Below are positions 22,640 to 31,563 of a stretch of 64,000 nt of DNA, in pieces. A model generated the notes under the pieces. That model was given only the letters and a program-made list of their open reading frames with translations, was not told the DNA's origin and ran no database searches. Each line of letters starts with the position of its first letter. Within the stretch, counting starts at the first letter, position 1. Location: assembly GCA_019677205.1 (NCBI GenBank), contig JAAMXY010001026.1, positions 41,627-105,626 of the forward strand, read 5' to 3'. Made by a program: the position numbers and the translations under genes. Origin of the DNA: Pinguiococcus pyrenoidosus. Taxonomy: Eukaryota; Sar; Pinguiophyceae; Pinguiochrysidales; Pinguiochrysidaceae.

Positions 22640-24242
22640 ATGAGCGACGCCTTGGTGCCGGAGGGCACGCCTCCGGCCTACACGGCGGCTAGCCCGGCGC
22701 TGAGTCTCCGGCTGCATGCCTTGACGAGCGGCGGGGGCCGCGCGGCCACGCTGTGGCTGCCACATGGCGAAGTGGCGACGCCGGTGTTCATGCCGGTGGG
22801 CACCAAGGGCAGCATCAAGGCGCTGAGTCCTCGCCAGCTGGAGGGGTTACCCTCTGGAGGGCCTCGACTGATCCTAGGCAACACGTACCACCTGGCGCTG
22901 CAGCCCAGCACGGAGCTGCTGCGCGACTTCGGCGGCCTCCACCGCTTCATGCATTGGGAGAGGAACCTGCTCACGGACAGCGGCGGCTTCCAGATGGTCA
23001 GCCTCTGCGACCTCATGGGCGTGGACGAGCAGGGCGTGACGTTCCGGAGCCCCTACGACCCCAGCTCGGAGATGCAGCTGCGGCCGGAGGACTCCATCCG
23101 CCACCAGAACCACATCGGGGCGGACATCATCATGCAGCTGGACGACGTGGTGAGCTCCGTCAGCGACGACCAGGCGCGCTTCGAAGAGGCCTGCGACCGC
23201 TCGGTGCGCTGGCTGGATCGCTGCATTGAGGCGCACCAGCGAAAGCAGGAGCAGAGCTTGTTCGCCATCATCCAGGGGGGCCTGGACGTGGCTCCAGGGG
23301 GCATGCGCGAGCGGTGCCTGCGCGACATGATCGCGAGGGATTTGCCCGGCTACGCGATCGGAGGCCTGGCGGGCGGGGAGGACAAGGACGAGTTCTGGAG
23401 GGTGGTGCACTACTGCGCCCAGCGCCTGCCGTCGGACAAGCCGCGGTATCTCATGGGGGTTGGCTACCCGCTGGACCTCGTGGTCTGCGTCGGCCTCGGC
23501 GTGGACATGTTTGACTGCGTCTACCCCACGCGGACGGCGCGATTCGGCGTGGCGCTGGTGGATGGGCCCTCGGGGCATCTGAAGCTGAAGTGGAACCAGT
23601 GCGCGAAGAAGCTGGAGCCCGTCCAGAAAGGCTGCGAGTGTCCTTGCTGCCTCAACTACACGCAGGCGTTTCTTCATCAATCCTTCAAATGGGATCCCTC
23701 ACTAGGTAAAGACACACTCTGCGTGGTCAAGTGACGTCGCCTCCCTCCCGTGTCCCCGTGGCTTCCAATGTAACGTTGCGATGGTCTCTGCAGCTGGGCA
23801 GATCCTCACGCAGCACAACATCTCGTACATGATGTCCCTGTGCCGCCGGATGCGGAACGCGATCATGGCCGACGAGTGGACGCCGTTTGTGCGTCGGTAC
23901 ATGGCCACGTACTATGCGGACCAGTCGGTACCGAAGTGGGTCGTGGACGCCCTTCGCGCCGGCAAGGTGGAGCTTGACATCGCAAAGACGGTGGATCTGA
24001 AGGAAGCCGAGCTTCGCCCAAGCTCAGCGCCGCAGGAAGTGGAGAGCAAGACGTCTACCAAGAGATCTCGGGGTGGAGATGAGGGAGACGCAGTCGCAGA
24101 CAACGAAAAACGCAGGCGTAAGAATGAAGAAGAAAGCGAGCAGGTAGCTGCATGCAAAGACGAAGACGAAGACGAAGATGAAGACGAAGACGAGGACGAG
24201 GACAAAGGCTCACGGGAAGAGGGCCCGCCTCCCGCGAGATAG
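22640..24242 (+). CDS. Queuine tRNA-ribosyltransferase (TGT catalytic subunit), two exons
   Basis: Exchanges guanine-34 of GUN-anticodon tRNAs for queuine. Exons 22640-23705 and 23794-24242 (intron 88 bp, CTCTGCAG acceptor) give 504 residues. The catalytic landmarks are present: [13 protein letters not shown], the nucleophile Asp in [13 protein letters not shown], and the Zn site CECPCC with His in FLHQ. After the splice [14 protein letters not shown] and the final helices complete the barrel. The last 90 residues are a non-family tail of Lys/Arg and Asp/Glu repeats. The ATG at 22640 is chosen because conserved sequence begins about 25 residues later. It pairs head-to-head with a pseudouridine synthase and converges with NDUFA9, with 100 bp between stops. 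Confidence 0.94.
24160..24203 (+). repeat. GAAGAC/GACGAG coding repeat encoding the acidic tail of TGT
   Basis: Alternating Glu/Asp codons form a run of about 14 acidic residues just before the TGT C-terminus. It is a hexamer-type microsatellite kept in frame. Confidence 0.85.
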
Positions 24243-24342
24243 CATCAGCAAGCATCAGCAACAATAGCCTTCTTAGGGTGTCTTCTGCGCTGTGGGGTAT
24301 CATTCCAACTACAGAGGGTATCCAAGGGGCTCCCCGAGGCCA

Positions 24343-25560
24343 CTAGTCGGTCTGCACATCCTTGTGGTAGCCCGAGGCGAGGGAGAAGTGGCCCCCGGCG
24401 CGGTGCCGGTGCAGATAGTTCCACGCAACTCGCTCCATGGCGCTCCCGTCAACGTCCAGCGCATCGAGGCCCGGGAAGGGGCTCTTCGGGTGCTTCGTCG
24501 AGCCAATGCTCATCATGATGGCGTGCTCCCGGGAGAAGATGGGCCGCGTGAAGCTGGGAATGGCGCTGCAGAAGTCTCCGAAGAACTTGGCGACCGGCAG
24601 CGGCAGGTCCAGCAGGTTGTTCTGCAGCCCGGTCACGTCGTAGACGTACTCGGCACATTCCCGCAGGGTGTACTCGTCTGGCCCCACCAGCTCGTAGGTC
24701 ATGCCGGGGGCCCTTCGCTTGCCGAGGGCAGCCGTGATCGCGCGCGCAACGTCGCCGACGTACACGGGCTGCACAAGCGCTTCTCCGCCGCTGACAATCG
24801 GGGTGAAAGGATAGTACGCCGTGCCGGAGAAGTAGTTCAGGAAGGTGTCCTCCACCCCGAACATGATCGCCGGGCGCACCACGGTCGCCTCGGGGAACTC
24901 CTCCCGCACGGAGACCTCCCCGGCCGCCTTGCTGCGCGCCCAGCGGGACTCGGACTCGGCGTCTTGGTTCAACGCCGAGACGTGGATGAAGCGCTCCACC
25001 TGCTCCTCCTTGGCGATGCGCGCGATGGTGGCCGGGATGTGGTCGTTCACGTCCTCGAAGCTGAAGTTCACGCGGGACGCCAAGAGTTGCTTCGTCTCGT
25101 ACTGCTTGCCGATGACGCTGATGACGCAGTCGGCGCCGATGATCGCCCGGCGGATGCTGTCCTCGTCCCGCGCGTGGTAGTACGGCATCGCCACCTGGCC
25201 CAGATCGAACATGGGCTTCAGGAAGCGGTACTCCATCTCGTCGCCGCGGTTGGGCAGAATGCAGATGTGGCCTTGCTTGCCCAGCTCATTGGCAACATAG
25301 CGCCCCAGGAAGCCGCCCGCGCCGAACAGCACCACGCGCTTGCCGCTCACGGAGCTGCGGCCACCGCGTCCACCCCGCGTGACCTTGAGGACCTTCGGCT
25401 CCGGCGTGTCGTGAAGCAAGCGTGACGCCTNNNNNNNNNNNNNNNNNNNNNNNNNNNNNNNNNNTGGCAACTCAGGATCTTAAGCAGGAGCTTTGCGAGG
25501 AAATTCGTAGCGACGCACCGATAGCAAGGTGCTTCGGCGAAGGGGCAGCTTCCGCAGCAT
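24343..25560 (-). CDS. NDUFA9: NADH:ubiquinone oxidoreductase subunit NDUFA9 (39 kDa), interrupted by assembly gap
   Basis: Accessory complex I subunit of the atypical SDR fold, at the mitochondrial inner membrane. The minus-strand frame from 25430 to the stop at 24343 encodes about 360 residues. It includes GGRSSVSGKRVVLFGAG, where the GxxGFLGR dinucleotide-binding loop continues, then ISVIGKQYETK, FIHVSALNQD, a ARSKAAGE segment, RPAIMFGVEDTFLN and the C-terminal helices. A run of 34 N (25431-25464) cuts the 5' end. Beyond it, an ATG at 25560 opens MLRKLPLRRSTLLSVRRY, a basic, Ser/Leu-rich presequence of mitochondrial type. That frame hits a stop before the gap, so a splice hidden in or next to the gap is needed to join it. 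The presequence link is inferred; the body is certain. Confidence 0.88.
25431..25464. other. Assembly gap of 34 N inside NDUFA9
   Basis: Unresolved bases fall between the conserved body of NDUFA9 and a candidate presequence exon. The true gap length is unknown, and it probably hides an intron border. Confidence 0.98.
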
Positions 25561-27048
25561 GGTGGGCACCGGTGATGACCCGAAGAGGAGCAGAGAGACC
25601 CGACCGCGGCGCGCACAAAGAAGGGGGAGAGACGAGGGCACTTCCTTCACGCCGCGCACTTTTAATTTTGTATACTACGTTATTTTAATAAAATATGTTA
25701 TGAAATCATCGACTATGAAAATACAATATTATAAAAATTTTACATTTAATATATTTATATATTTGAAATTTACTTAAATGAACAATCTTTACGATACTTG
25801 CTGATAATATATATATATCACTCAACGGATAGAGTACCTGCCAGGGTACTCTTGTTTTCGCGGGGCCTTCGGGTACCCTTGTATGGGGGTTCTGAGGAGT
25901 GTATCCCTCGTTCAAAGCAGCAAATCATCCAAGATTTCAAAAGACGCCCGCAGAGCTTCGAGGATTGGGCAAGGATGGCTCCCCGTTCTCCAGTAATATA
26001 TGTTATATCATAATAATATTTCAAATATTCAGAATCTTCGACGAATCCTTTTCGCTCTAGGACAGATCTGTAAGAACACTTTCTGGAGGGGGAGAAAGCT
26101 GACAGGCTAGCAATTCAAACCGATACCACAATCCGTGCGAGAATTTCCGACAGTGTTTCGCAACCATGCCCATATATGGCCACGTGACTTCCAAAATTGT
26201 GCGCACTCATTGGCTCACGCTGGAAGAGCTGCGCAACTACCAATCGCTGTGGCCGATGCGATTCGCGAGATATGCTTCCTGCGCAATGACAGGTACAGGA
26301 GTGGCGCGCAGCAGAAGATGGGCTGCGTGCGGTTAGCACACGCCGAGCATTCTGCCGCGCCGTATGCCTGAGGGGAGCCCGCGAGTTCACGGAGCGCGCC
26401 CTTAGCCTGTGAGTCTCGCGTCATCTCGCGCTTCGCTAGACGCAAGGGTGAGTTGGCGGCTCGCGCAAGGCCTGTGGCGCGTCTCGAAGTTCAAACAGAC
26501 GAGGAAGTGGGGCCTCTCGAGCATCGTTAGGAATCTCTGCGAAGAAGTTTGTCCACACCGCTTGTGCTTCCGACCAAAAGACCGCAACGACGCCCTCTCA
26601 CGGGGCAAGGCCATCCTGTGGCGTCGAGGCGCCAGCGGCGGCCACAGATGGCCCTACCGTCAGAGAGACGAGGGGCGCAGCGAGGGCGCCGAACTTGTCG
26701 GATTTGGGACCTTTGCTCGGGCCGGAGCGGTCGTTTGCGCAACCTTAAGGGCCCTCTCGAGCGTATGAGACGCATGGCGGCAGAGGAGAGGGGCCGAGAG
26801 GCCTTGCGTGGTGGCTAGAGGAGCAGAGGGCGAAAGATGCAGGTGGACGCGCGTGATGTATCTTTCTGGGGAGAAGGGAGCGCCCCAAAGCTTCTGCGAA
26901 GCATGCCAAGTGTGGTCGAGAATGGCGGCTCTTCAAGCCACGAGCGGATGCGTAGCAGCAGCTTCCTCTCCCGGTTCCTGATGAAGAAGCCACGCGTCGG
27001 TGCTCACCTCGTTCCGTTGCGTGCGCTTAGGTGGCCGACTTATCAAGG
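25561..27048. other. Gene-poor region between NDUFA9 and SKP1 containing an AT-rich island
   Basis: No supportable gene. The left part holds the AT-rich island (about 25660-26060, separate entry). The right part (26100-27048) returns to GC-rich sequence with short unsupported open frames. A TGCGCTTAG just before 27031 looks like an intron acceptor, so SKP1 may have a spliced 5' leader. Confidence 0.6.
25660..26060. other. AT-rich island with GC-rich hairpins; candidate organelle-derived insertion
   Basis: From about 25660 to 25820 and again about 25995-26060 the sequence is dominated by A and T with runs such as ATAATATATATATAT, while both flanks are GC-rich. Embedded at 25830-25905 is a GC-rich part with a perfect stem GAGTACC...GGTACTC (loop TGCCAG) and a further GGGTAC/GTACCC pairing. 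This mix resembles organelle DNA with palindromic GC clusters. No protein-coding frame of note is present. Confidence 0.6.
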
Positions 27049-27600
27049 ATGGATACCACAAGCACGGATGCTTCTGCGGCCGCGGAAGGGAGCGCGGCGA
27101 ACGCGGACGCGAGTGTCAAGATCGGGCTCATCAGCTCCGAGGGCGACCGCTTCGAGGTCTCTCTGGAGGTTGCCAAGATGAGCGAACTGGTGAAGACCAT
27201 GATCGACGACGACGCGGACGACGACGAGCAGCAGGAGATTCCTCTTCCCAACGTCAAGTCCGACACGCTCGGGAACGTGATTGAGTACTGCAAGCACTAT
27301 CAAGAGGAGCCGATGGACGAGATCGAGAAGCCGCTGAAGAGCGCGGACATGAGGGAAGTCGTGCAGGAGTGGTATGCGACCTTCATGAATCGCGACCAGG
27401 AGGCGCTCTTCGACTTGATTCTCGCGGCGAACTACATGGACATCAAGTCCTTGTTGGATCTGACGTGTGCAACAGTAGCGAGCATGATCAAGGGGAAGAC
27501 GCCTGAGGAGATCCGGAAGTGCTTCAACATCGTGAACGACTTCACTCCGGAGGAAGAGGCGCAGGTCAGGGAAGAGAACAAATGGTGCGAGGAGGTTTAG
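27049..27600 (+). CDS. SKP1: SKP1, SCF ubiquitin ligase adaptor
   Basis: Adaptor that links F-box proteins to cullin-1 in SCF ubiquitin ligases, cytosol and nucleus. The 183-residue protein has a variable Ala-rich N-terminus of about 22 residues, then the BTB/POZ fold (VKIGLISSEGDRFEV, IPLPNVKSDTLGNVIEYCKHY). The C-terminal F-box-binding helices include LFDLILAANYMDIKSLLDL, TPEEIRKCFNIVNDFTPEEE and the ending NKWCEEV, close to the usual NKWAFE. Length and order fit the family. The ATG at 27049 is the first in frame after a stop-free GTG at 27031. It converges with the LIM-domain gene at 27951-28704. Confidence 0.95.
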   Translation: MDTTSTDASAAAEGSAANADASVKIGLISSEGDRFEVSLEVAKMSELVKTMIDDDADDDEQQEIPLPNVKSDTLGNVIEYCKHYQEEPMDEIEKPLKSADMREVVQEWYATFMNRDQEALFDLILAANYMDIKSLLDLTCATVASMIKGKTPEEIRKCFNIVNDFTPEEEAQVREENKWCEEV

Positions 27601-27950
27601 GGCCAGTGAGATGTTTACATATCAGAGCTCACTGCGGGAGTGGTGAAGCTTTTGTGAAAGCTGCGGAAAGGTCCGGGGCGCACAAGGGTGCTCCTGAACG
27701 CCGGTGTACACGGGTTTTGATCGCAAGCTGCCGAGGCATCCTGGTAGCTTCGACGCCTGGTTCTCGGGCTGGCACCCTGCGCCCGCCGCGATTGGCAGCA
27801 GCTGCGACAAGCGCGAAGTATTGACTCCCACGGGACAGAAACAGTCAAACGCCAAATCATCTTTTCCTCCTCGGGCCTTCCACAGGCCCCTTCCCCAAAG
27901 GTTTTGCCGCGCTTCTGAAAAGCTCGCCAAGATCTTCTGCCCTATCGCAC
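27601..27950. other. Convergent 3' spacer between SKP1 and LIM gene 1
   Basis: 350 bp between two stops. Nothing recognised; presumed 3' UTRs and polyadenylation signals of both genes. Confidence 0.6.
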
Positions 27951-28704
27951 CTACTTCTTGTTCGCGGTTGACCCCGACTTGGAAAATTGGTCGTCCCCGC
28001 CGTAGGAGTTCGCCTCGTTGAAGCGCTGGAAGTAGTGCGTCTTGCACAGCAGAGTCGTCCCCGCAAAGGTGAAGTTGTTGAGCGACAAGGAGCACCCACA
28101 ATCCTCGCACTTGAAGCAGCCTGCCACCGAGACACAATCTCAGCGGCCAGTTCATCAACGCCCGCAGTGCGCATGGCCTTGGCCTACCTCGGTGCAGCAC
28201 TTTGCCATCCAGATTGACCTTGGGGTCCGCGGTGTACACGCTCTTTCCGCACTTCCAGCACTTCGGCGTTGCCGTCGGTGTCCAGCGCGACTTGGCCTTG
28301 GGCGTGGACGCGGGCGACACCGCGCTCTGGACAGGAGTGGGATCAGCCACCGGCTCCGGCTCCGGCGTCGGCTCCGCTTCGGGCTCCGCTTCGGGTTCCG
28401 CTTCGGGCTCCGCTTCGGGCTCCGCTTCGGGTTCCGTAACGGCCTCGGCCTCGGGCTCGGCTGCCGGCTGGGGCTCGGCTTCGGCCTCGGCCTCGACCTC
28501 CGCCTCGGCTTCGGGCTCCGGTTGCGCCTCGGGGGCGGCGTCCTCGGCTGCGGGCTCGGTGGTCACCGGTGCCTCCGCCTCGGCCTCGGCCTCGGGAGCC
28601 TGCAAGCTGTCTTCTGGGGCAGAAGCGAAAGGAGCGGCGGGCGTTTCCTGAAGAAGGGATGGACTGGCCTCGGGCGTCACGTTGAGTACATCGGTAGTCG
28701 CCAT
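27951..28704 (-). CDS. Single LIM-domain protein with acidic EPEAE repeat N-terminus (LIM gene 1)
   Basis: Putative protein-interaction adaptor; substrate or partner unknown. Exons 28704-28188 and 28120-27951 (intron 67 bp, phase 1) give 228 residues. The N-terminal 145 residues are an Ala/Glu/Pro repeat region built from EPEAE units. The C-terminal LIM domain spans the splice: CWKC, then HRGC (His as third-pair ligand), FKCEDC, and CKTH at the end, with 18 residues between the first pair and His, all within LIM spacing. It ends shortly after YFQRFNEANSYGGD. The gene at 29288-29946 has the same LIM domain and splice-related layout, so they are duplicates. The start at 28704 (MATTDVLN) is the best ATG, but an open frame extends to 28803. 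Confidence 0.82.
28360..28560 (-). repeat. Coding repeat (GGCTTCGGGCTCC-type) encoding EPEAE units
   Basis: An imperfect array on the plus strand of 12-13 bp phrases that, read on the minus strand, gives alternating Glu-Pro-Glu-Ala units in LIM gene 1. The same tract is open in other frames as Gly/Ser or Leu/Gly arrays, which are shadows. Confidence 0.8.
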
Positions 28705-29200
28705 GCTGCAGCTGTTGCCTGCGCTGGATACGCTCGCGATGCTGTTGGCCACCGAGCAAGGGCGCGAGAACTGCGGCGGAAGGCAGGAATGGACATCAGT
28801 CACTTTCGAGACGGTGTCACCCTGGTCTGGGTTCCACTCGTATCTATTTTCGCCATCCTATTCGGCCGTAGCAGATTCGCACATTGCTGTGATCCAGAGA
28901 AGCTTTTCTGCAAGCTCCCTGATTGGCGTGTTGCCAATCATCGAAGTTTTTCTGACCATGCGAAGTGTAGCTTCAACGAATCCTCGAACACACTACCGCG
29001 CTGATCATTGGTGCATCCGTCTTCCATCCAGACACTTTGACGTGTCACCAGGTGGGGGACCGGCGCACTCCTTGTCCCAACAATCCACGACACTTCTGCG
29101 CCTTCCTCTCTCTCTCCGTTTCTCTGTCTCTGTCTTTGTCTTTGTCTTTGTCTTTGTCACTGTCTTTGTCTTTGTCACTGTCTTTGTCTTTGACTCTTTG

Positions 29201-29243
<43 letters not shown>

Positions 29244-29287
29244 GTCTGGAAGTGTGTGTTTGTGTGTGTGTGTATATCTCTCTGTGT
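28705..29287. other. Spacer between the two LIM genes with long simple repeats
   Basis: No gene. The notable content is the CTTTGT/CT/TG repeat tract at about 29105-29325, which begins where the C-terminus of LIM gene 2 would end. Confidence 0.65.
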
Positions 29288-29325
29288 CTAGAAGTGTGTG
29301 TTTGTGTGTGTGTATCTCTCTCTGC
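29105..29325. repeat. Compound microsatellite: CTTTGT hexamers, (CT)n, (TG)n
   Basis: Plus-strand order is TCTCTGTCT phrases, CTTTGT units, a (CT)n run around 29205-29240, then two TGTGTGTGT patches. It overlaps the uncertain 3' end of LIM gene 2 (minus strand). Confidence 0.88.
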
Positions 29326-29946
29326 CGATCATGCGGTCTCTCCGGTCCTCCTGTCCGTTGCTTCCTTCTTGTCTTGATCGAAGCGGATTCTCCCGCCAAA
29401 ACTTCCATTCGTACATCAACAGCAGCGCTTCTGTCGCGCCTTGGGTTTCGGCCCCCAGCCCGCCTTCTTCTGCGCCGAAGTCTCTCACCTTCTGGTCGCC
29501 GCCATAGCAGTTGGTGGTGTGGAAGCGCTCGAAGTAGTGCGTCTTGCAGAGCAGCGTGCTGCCTTGCAAGGTGTAGCTCTGCAGAGTCAGCTTGCCCTTG
29601 CAGTCCTCACACCTGAAGACCAGCCAACCAAATGCGATGAGACACGAGCAACCCGCCGGCCTCCGCGCCACGCGCATTCTTCAGGCGTACTTGAAGCAGA
29701 CGGGACAGATGAGCTTGTTCTGGATGGAGACCTGCCCAGCCGAGACAGCAACTCCGTGTAAGTCTGCGGCCCTGCAACTCTGCCAGTGCCCCTGCAGTCA
29801 ACCTTGTGGTCGGCAGCGTACAGCCGCGTGTCGCACTTCCAACAGCGACTGCTCGCGGGAGGCGACGGGCTAGAAAGCGCTGCCGCTCCGGCGGGCTCCA
29901 GAGGGCCCACGGCCGGCTTCTCCGTGCCTGGTTGAATGGTTTCCAT
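29288..29946 (-). CDS. Single LIM-domain protein (LIM gene 2), with 41-bp micro-exon
   Basis: Paralogue of the neighbouring LIM gene. Phased exons on the minus strand: 29946-29803, 29731-29691 (only 41 bp) and 29612 onward. The spliced LIM reads CWKC, ADHK|VSIQNKLI, then CPVC-FKCEDC and CKTH: the ligand that is His in LIM gene 1 is Cys here, while the 18-residue spacing is identical. After YGGDQK the frame runs 67 more codons to a stop at 29288, partly into a microsatellite. A GTGAGA right after GGDQK at 29488 is a good donor, so the true last exon may differ. The N-terminus (METIQPGTEK) is short and lacks the EPEAE array. The splice model is inferred from phase and LIM spacing. Confidence 0.7.
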
Positions 29947-31563
29947 GCTGTCCGAGAACGTTCCAAAACTGCACCCCTCCTCCACGGCGTCGCAGCGATG
30001 ACCTGGATACCTATGTGCGCGCGCTTGCTAGAAGAGCTCCGGAGCTGCGAGATTGACCAACGGATGCCGGGGAGGGCTCGGAGACAACGCTGCAGAGAGG
30101 CGCCGTCCGCTTCTCGCAACTCCATGCGAAGATCGCGCTAGCATTTCGCTTTTCGCTCTTCGTGCTCCGCGGAACCAGGCCGTACATTAGCGGGGATCAG
30201 GCTGCTATTCGGGAAGTAACGGAGCAGGGGATACGTCCACTGGGATCCCCAGCATCACGCCGCGGTCTTCGGGGGGCGTAGTATGCGTACGGGACGGATT
30301 GTGACACATGGAGAACACGCGCTGTAACGCAACGTCTGTTTGGCTGCAGTTGCGCAGGCCTAAAGCTTGACCAAGGTGTCGATGCCCGACATCCCTCTCC
30401 TCATCCAACCACATCCCGGGAACCGGCAATTCACAATCACGAATCCTACTCCCCCGCGAAGGCTCGTCACTTTACGCCTCCCAAGCTTCCGAATCGCTAT
30501 CCCAACTCCGCCAAAGGATGGGACCCCCATGTGCCCCGGCCGCCGGCGCTTCTCTCCAGCCATACGGCAGCGCAGAAAGAAGGCGATCTGCCAGGAGACC
30601 TGTAGTCGCTGCGTACAACGGCGGCCGAAGCCGCGTCTCTGGGACACTCTCTCTCCCTGTCGCTCCAGTCAGTTTCTTATCCGCTTTGCCGATGCGTAAG
30701 ACGCGCATACTTGGAGTGTATTCTTGAATTGGAGCTGTGGAACGTCGCGGTGACCAGGCCTCTTGACAATCACACACAATGCTTCTCATCCTCACGACGA
30801 AAGAAGGCTACGGGCAGCAAAAGAACCCCCATCAATCAGGGGCGGCAGTGCGTCTCTCTCCTGCTCTGTTCACAAATACCTACCCCCGGTTATTGCTGGA
30901 GACGTAAGATGTACGTCTTGCGTGACTTGGATCACGAGTCACAAACTCACGAATCGCAAATCACAAATCACAAATCACAAATCACAAATCACAAAGTACC
31001 GCCGAAACCAAGAGAAGCTGAATGCTAATACTAATACTACGCCCCGTTTCGTCCGGAGGGCTCCGATGGCCTGCCAGAGTCACCATGAGCGTTTCCGTTG
31101 TGCCTCGGGAGCTGTGTATGCTCGGCATTTCGGGTGGAGCAGCCCAAGCAAAACGGGTGGAACGCTGGCTATACGACCCTTCCGCAAGCCATTCGACGCC
31201 GCCTCGCCGCTCGTCCGCCAATCACCGCACACGAGGAGCAAGTAAAACCTCGTCAGCAGCTTTCACAGCAGTGCAGAAGCGGACTTCAAACTGCTTTGCA
31301 ACCTCTCCCCAAGACGCGAGACTGTCGTCGGACATCCGCGGGGTCTCCCTCGCGCGCGGACCGGAACTCGAACTTTGTGAAGGGTTTGCAGCGTAGCACT
31401 CGCCCAGCGTCTGCATCGCATTCGCTACGCAAGGATCGCATGGCGGCCTTGTTAGTGTAGTCGGGCGTCCCGACACGTTTCGGTGGCAGCCAAACCCTCT
31501 CTCTGTTTCTCTCTCTTTCAATCTCTGAATCCCGCGATTCGCGAGACGCTGTACAGCGCAAAG
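29947..31563. other. 1.6-kb divergent intergenic region without a recognisable gene
   Basis: Between the starts of LIM gene 2 (-) and the NIPA-like gene (+). Several short frames exist, none with family features. A heptamer array lies at 30961-30995. This is one of the longest gene-free stretches in the window. Confidence 0.6.
30961..30995. repeat. Five perfect TCACAAA heptamers
   Basis: Five exact tandem copies, preceded by degenerate relatives (TCACGAG, TCACAAAC, TCACGAA, TCGCAAA) from about 30931. It lies about 570 bp upstream of the NIPA-like start. Confidence 0.92.

Noticed and set aside
24292-25425. 377-codon plus-strand frame over NDUFA9
   Set aside because: Shadow of the minus-strand NDUFA9 frame, which has the full SDR motif set.
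25838-25915. Possible tRNA gene suggested by a D-arm-like phrase
   Set aside because: No acceptor or anticodon stem could be paired into a cloverleaf; the strong pairing is a simple hairpin.
26409-26768. 119-codon open frame upstream of SKP1
   Set aside because: No recognisable features or coding bias; probably leader or intergenic sequence.
28042-29004. 320-codon plus-strand frame over LIM gene 1
   Set aside because: Leu/Gly/Arg repeat protein produced by reading the EPEAE-coding array on the wrong strand.
30931-30995. CRISPR-like repeat array
   Set aside because: Units are 7 bp with no spacers; this is a plain tandem repeat in a eukaryotic genome. The same applies to the other arrays.
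30763-31245. 160-codon open frame over the heptamer array
   Set aside because: It depends on the repeat, with a mixed composition and no family resemblance.
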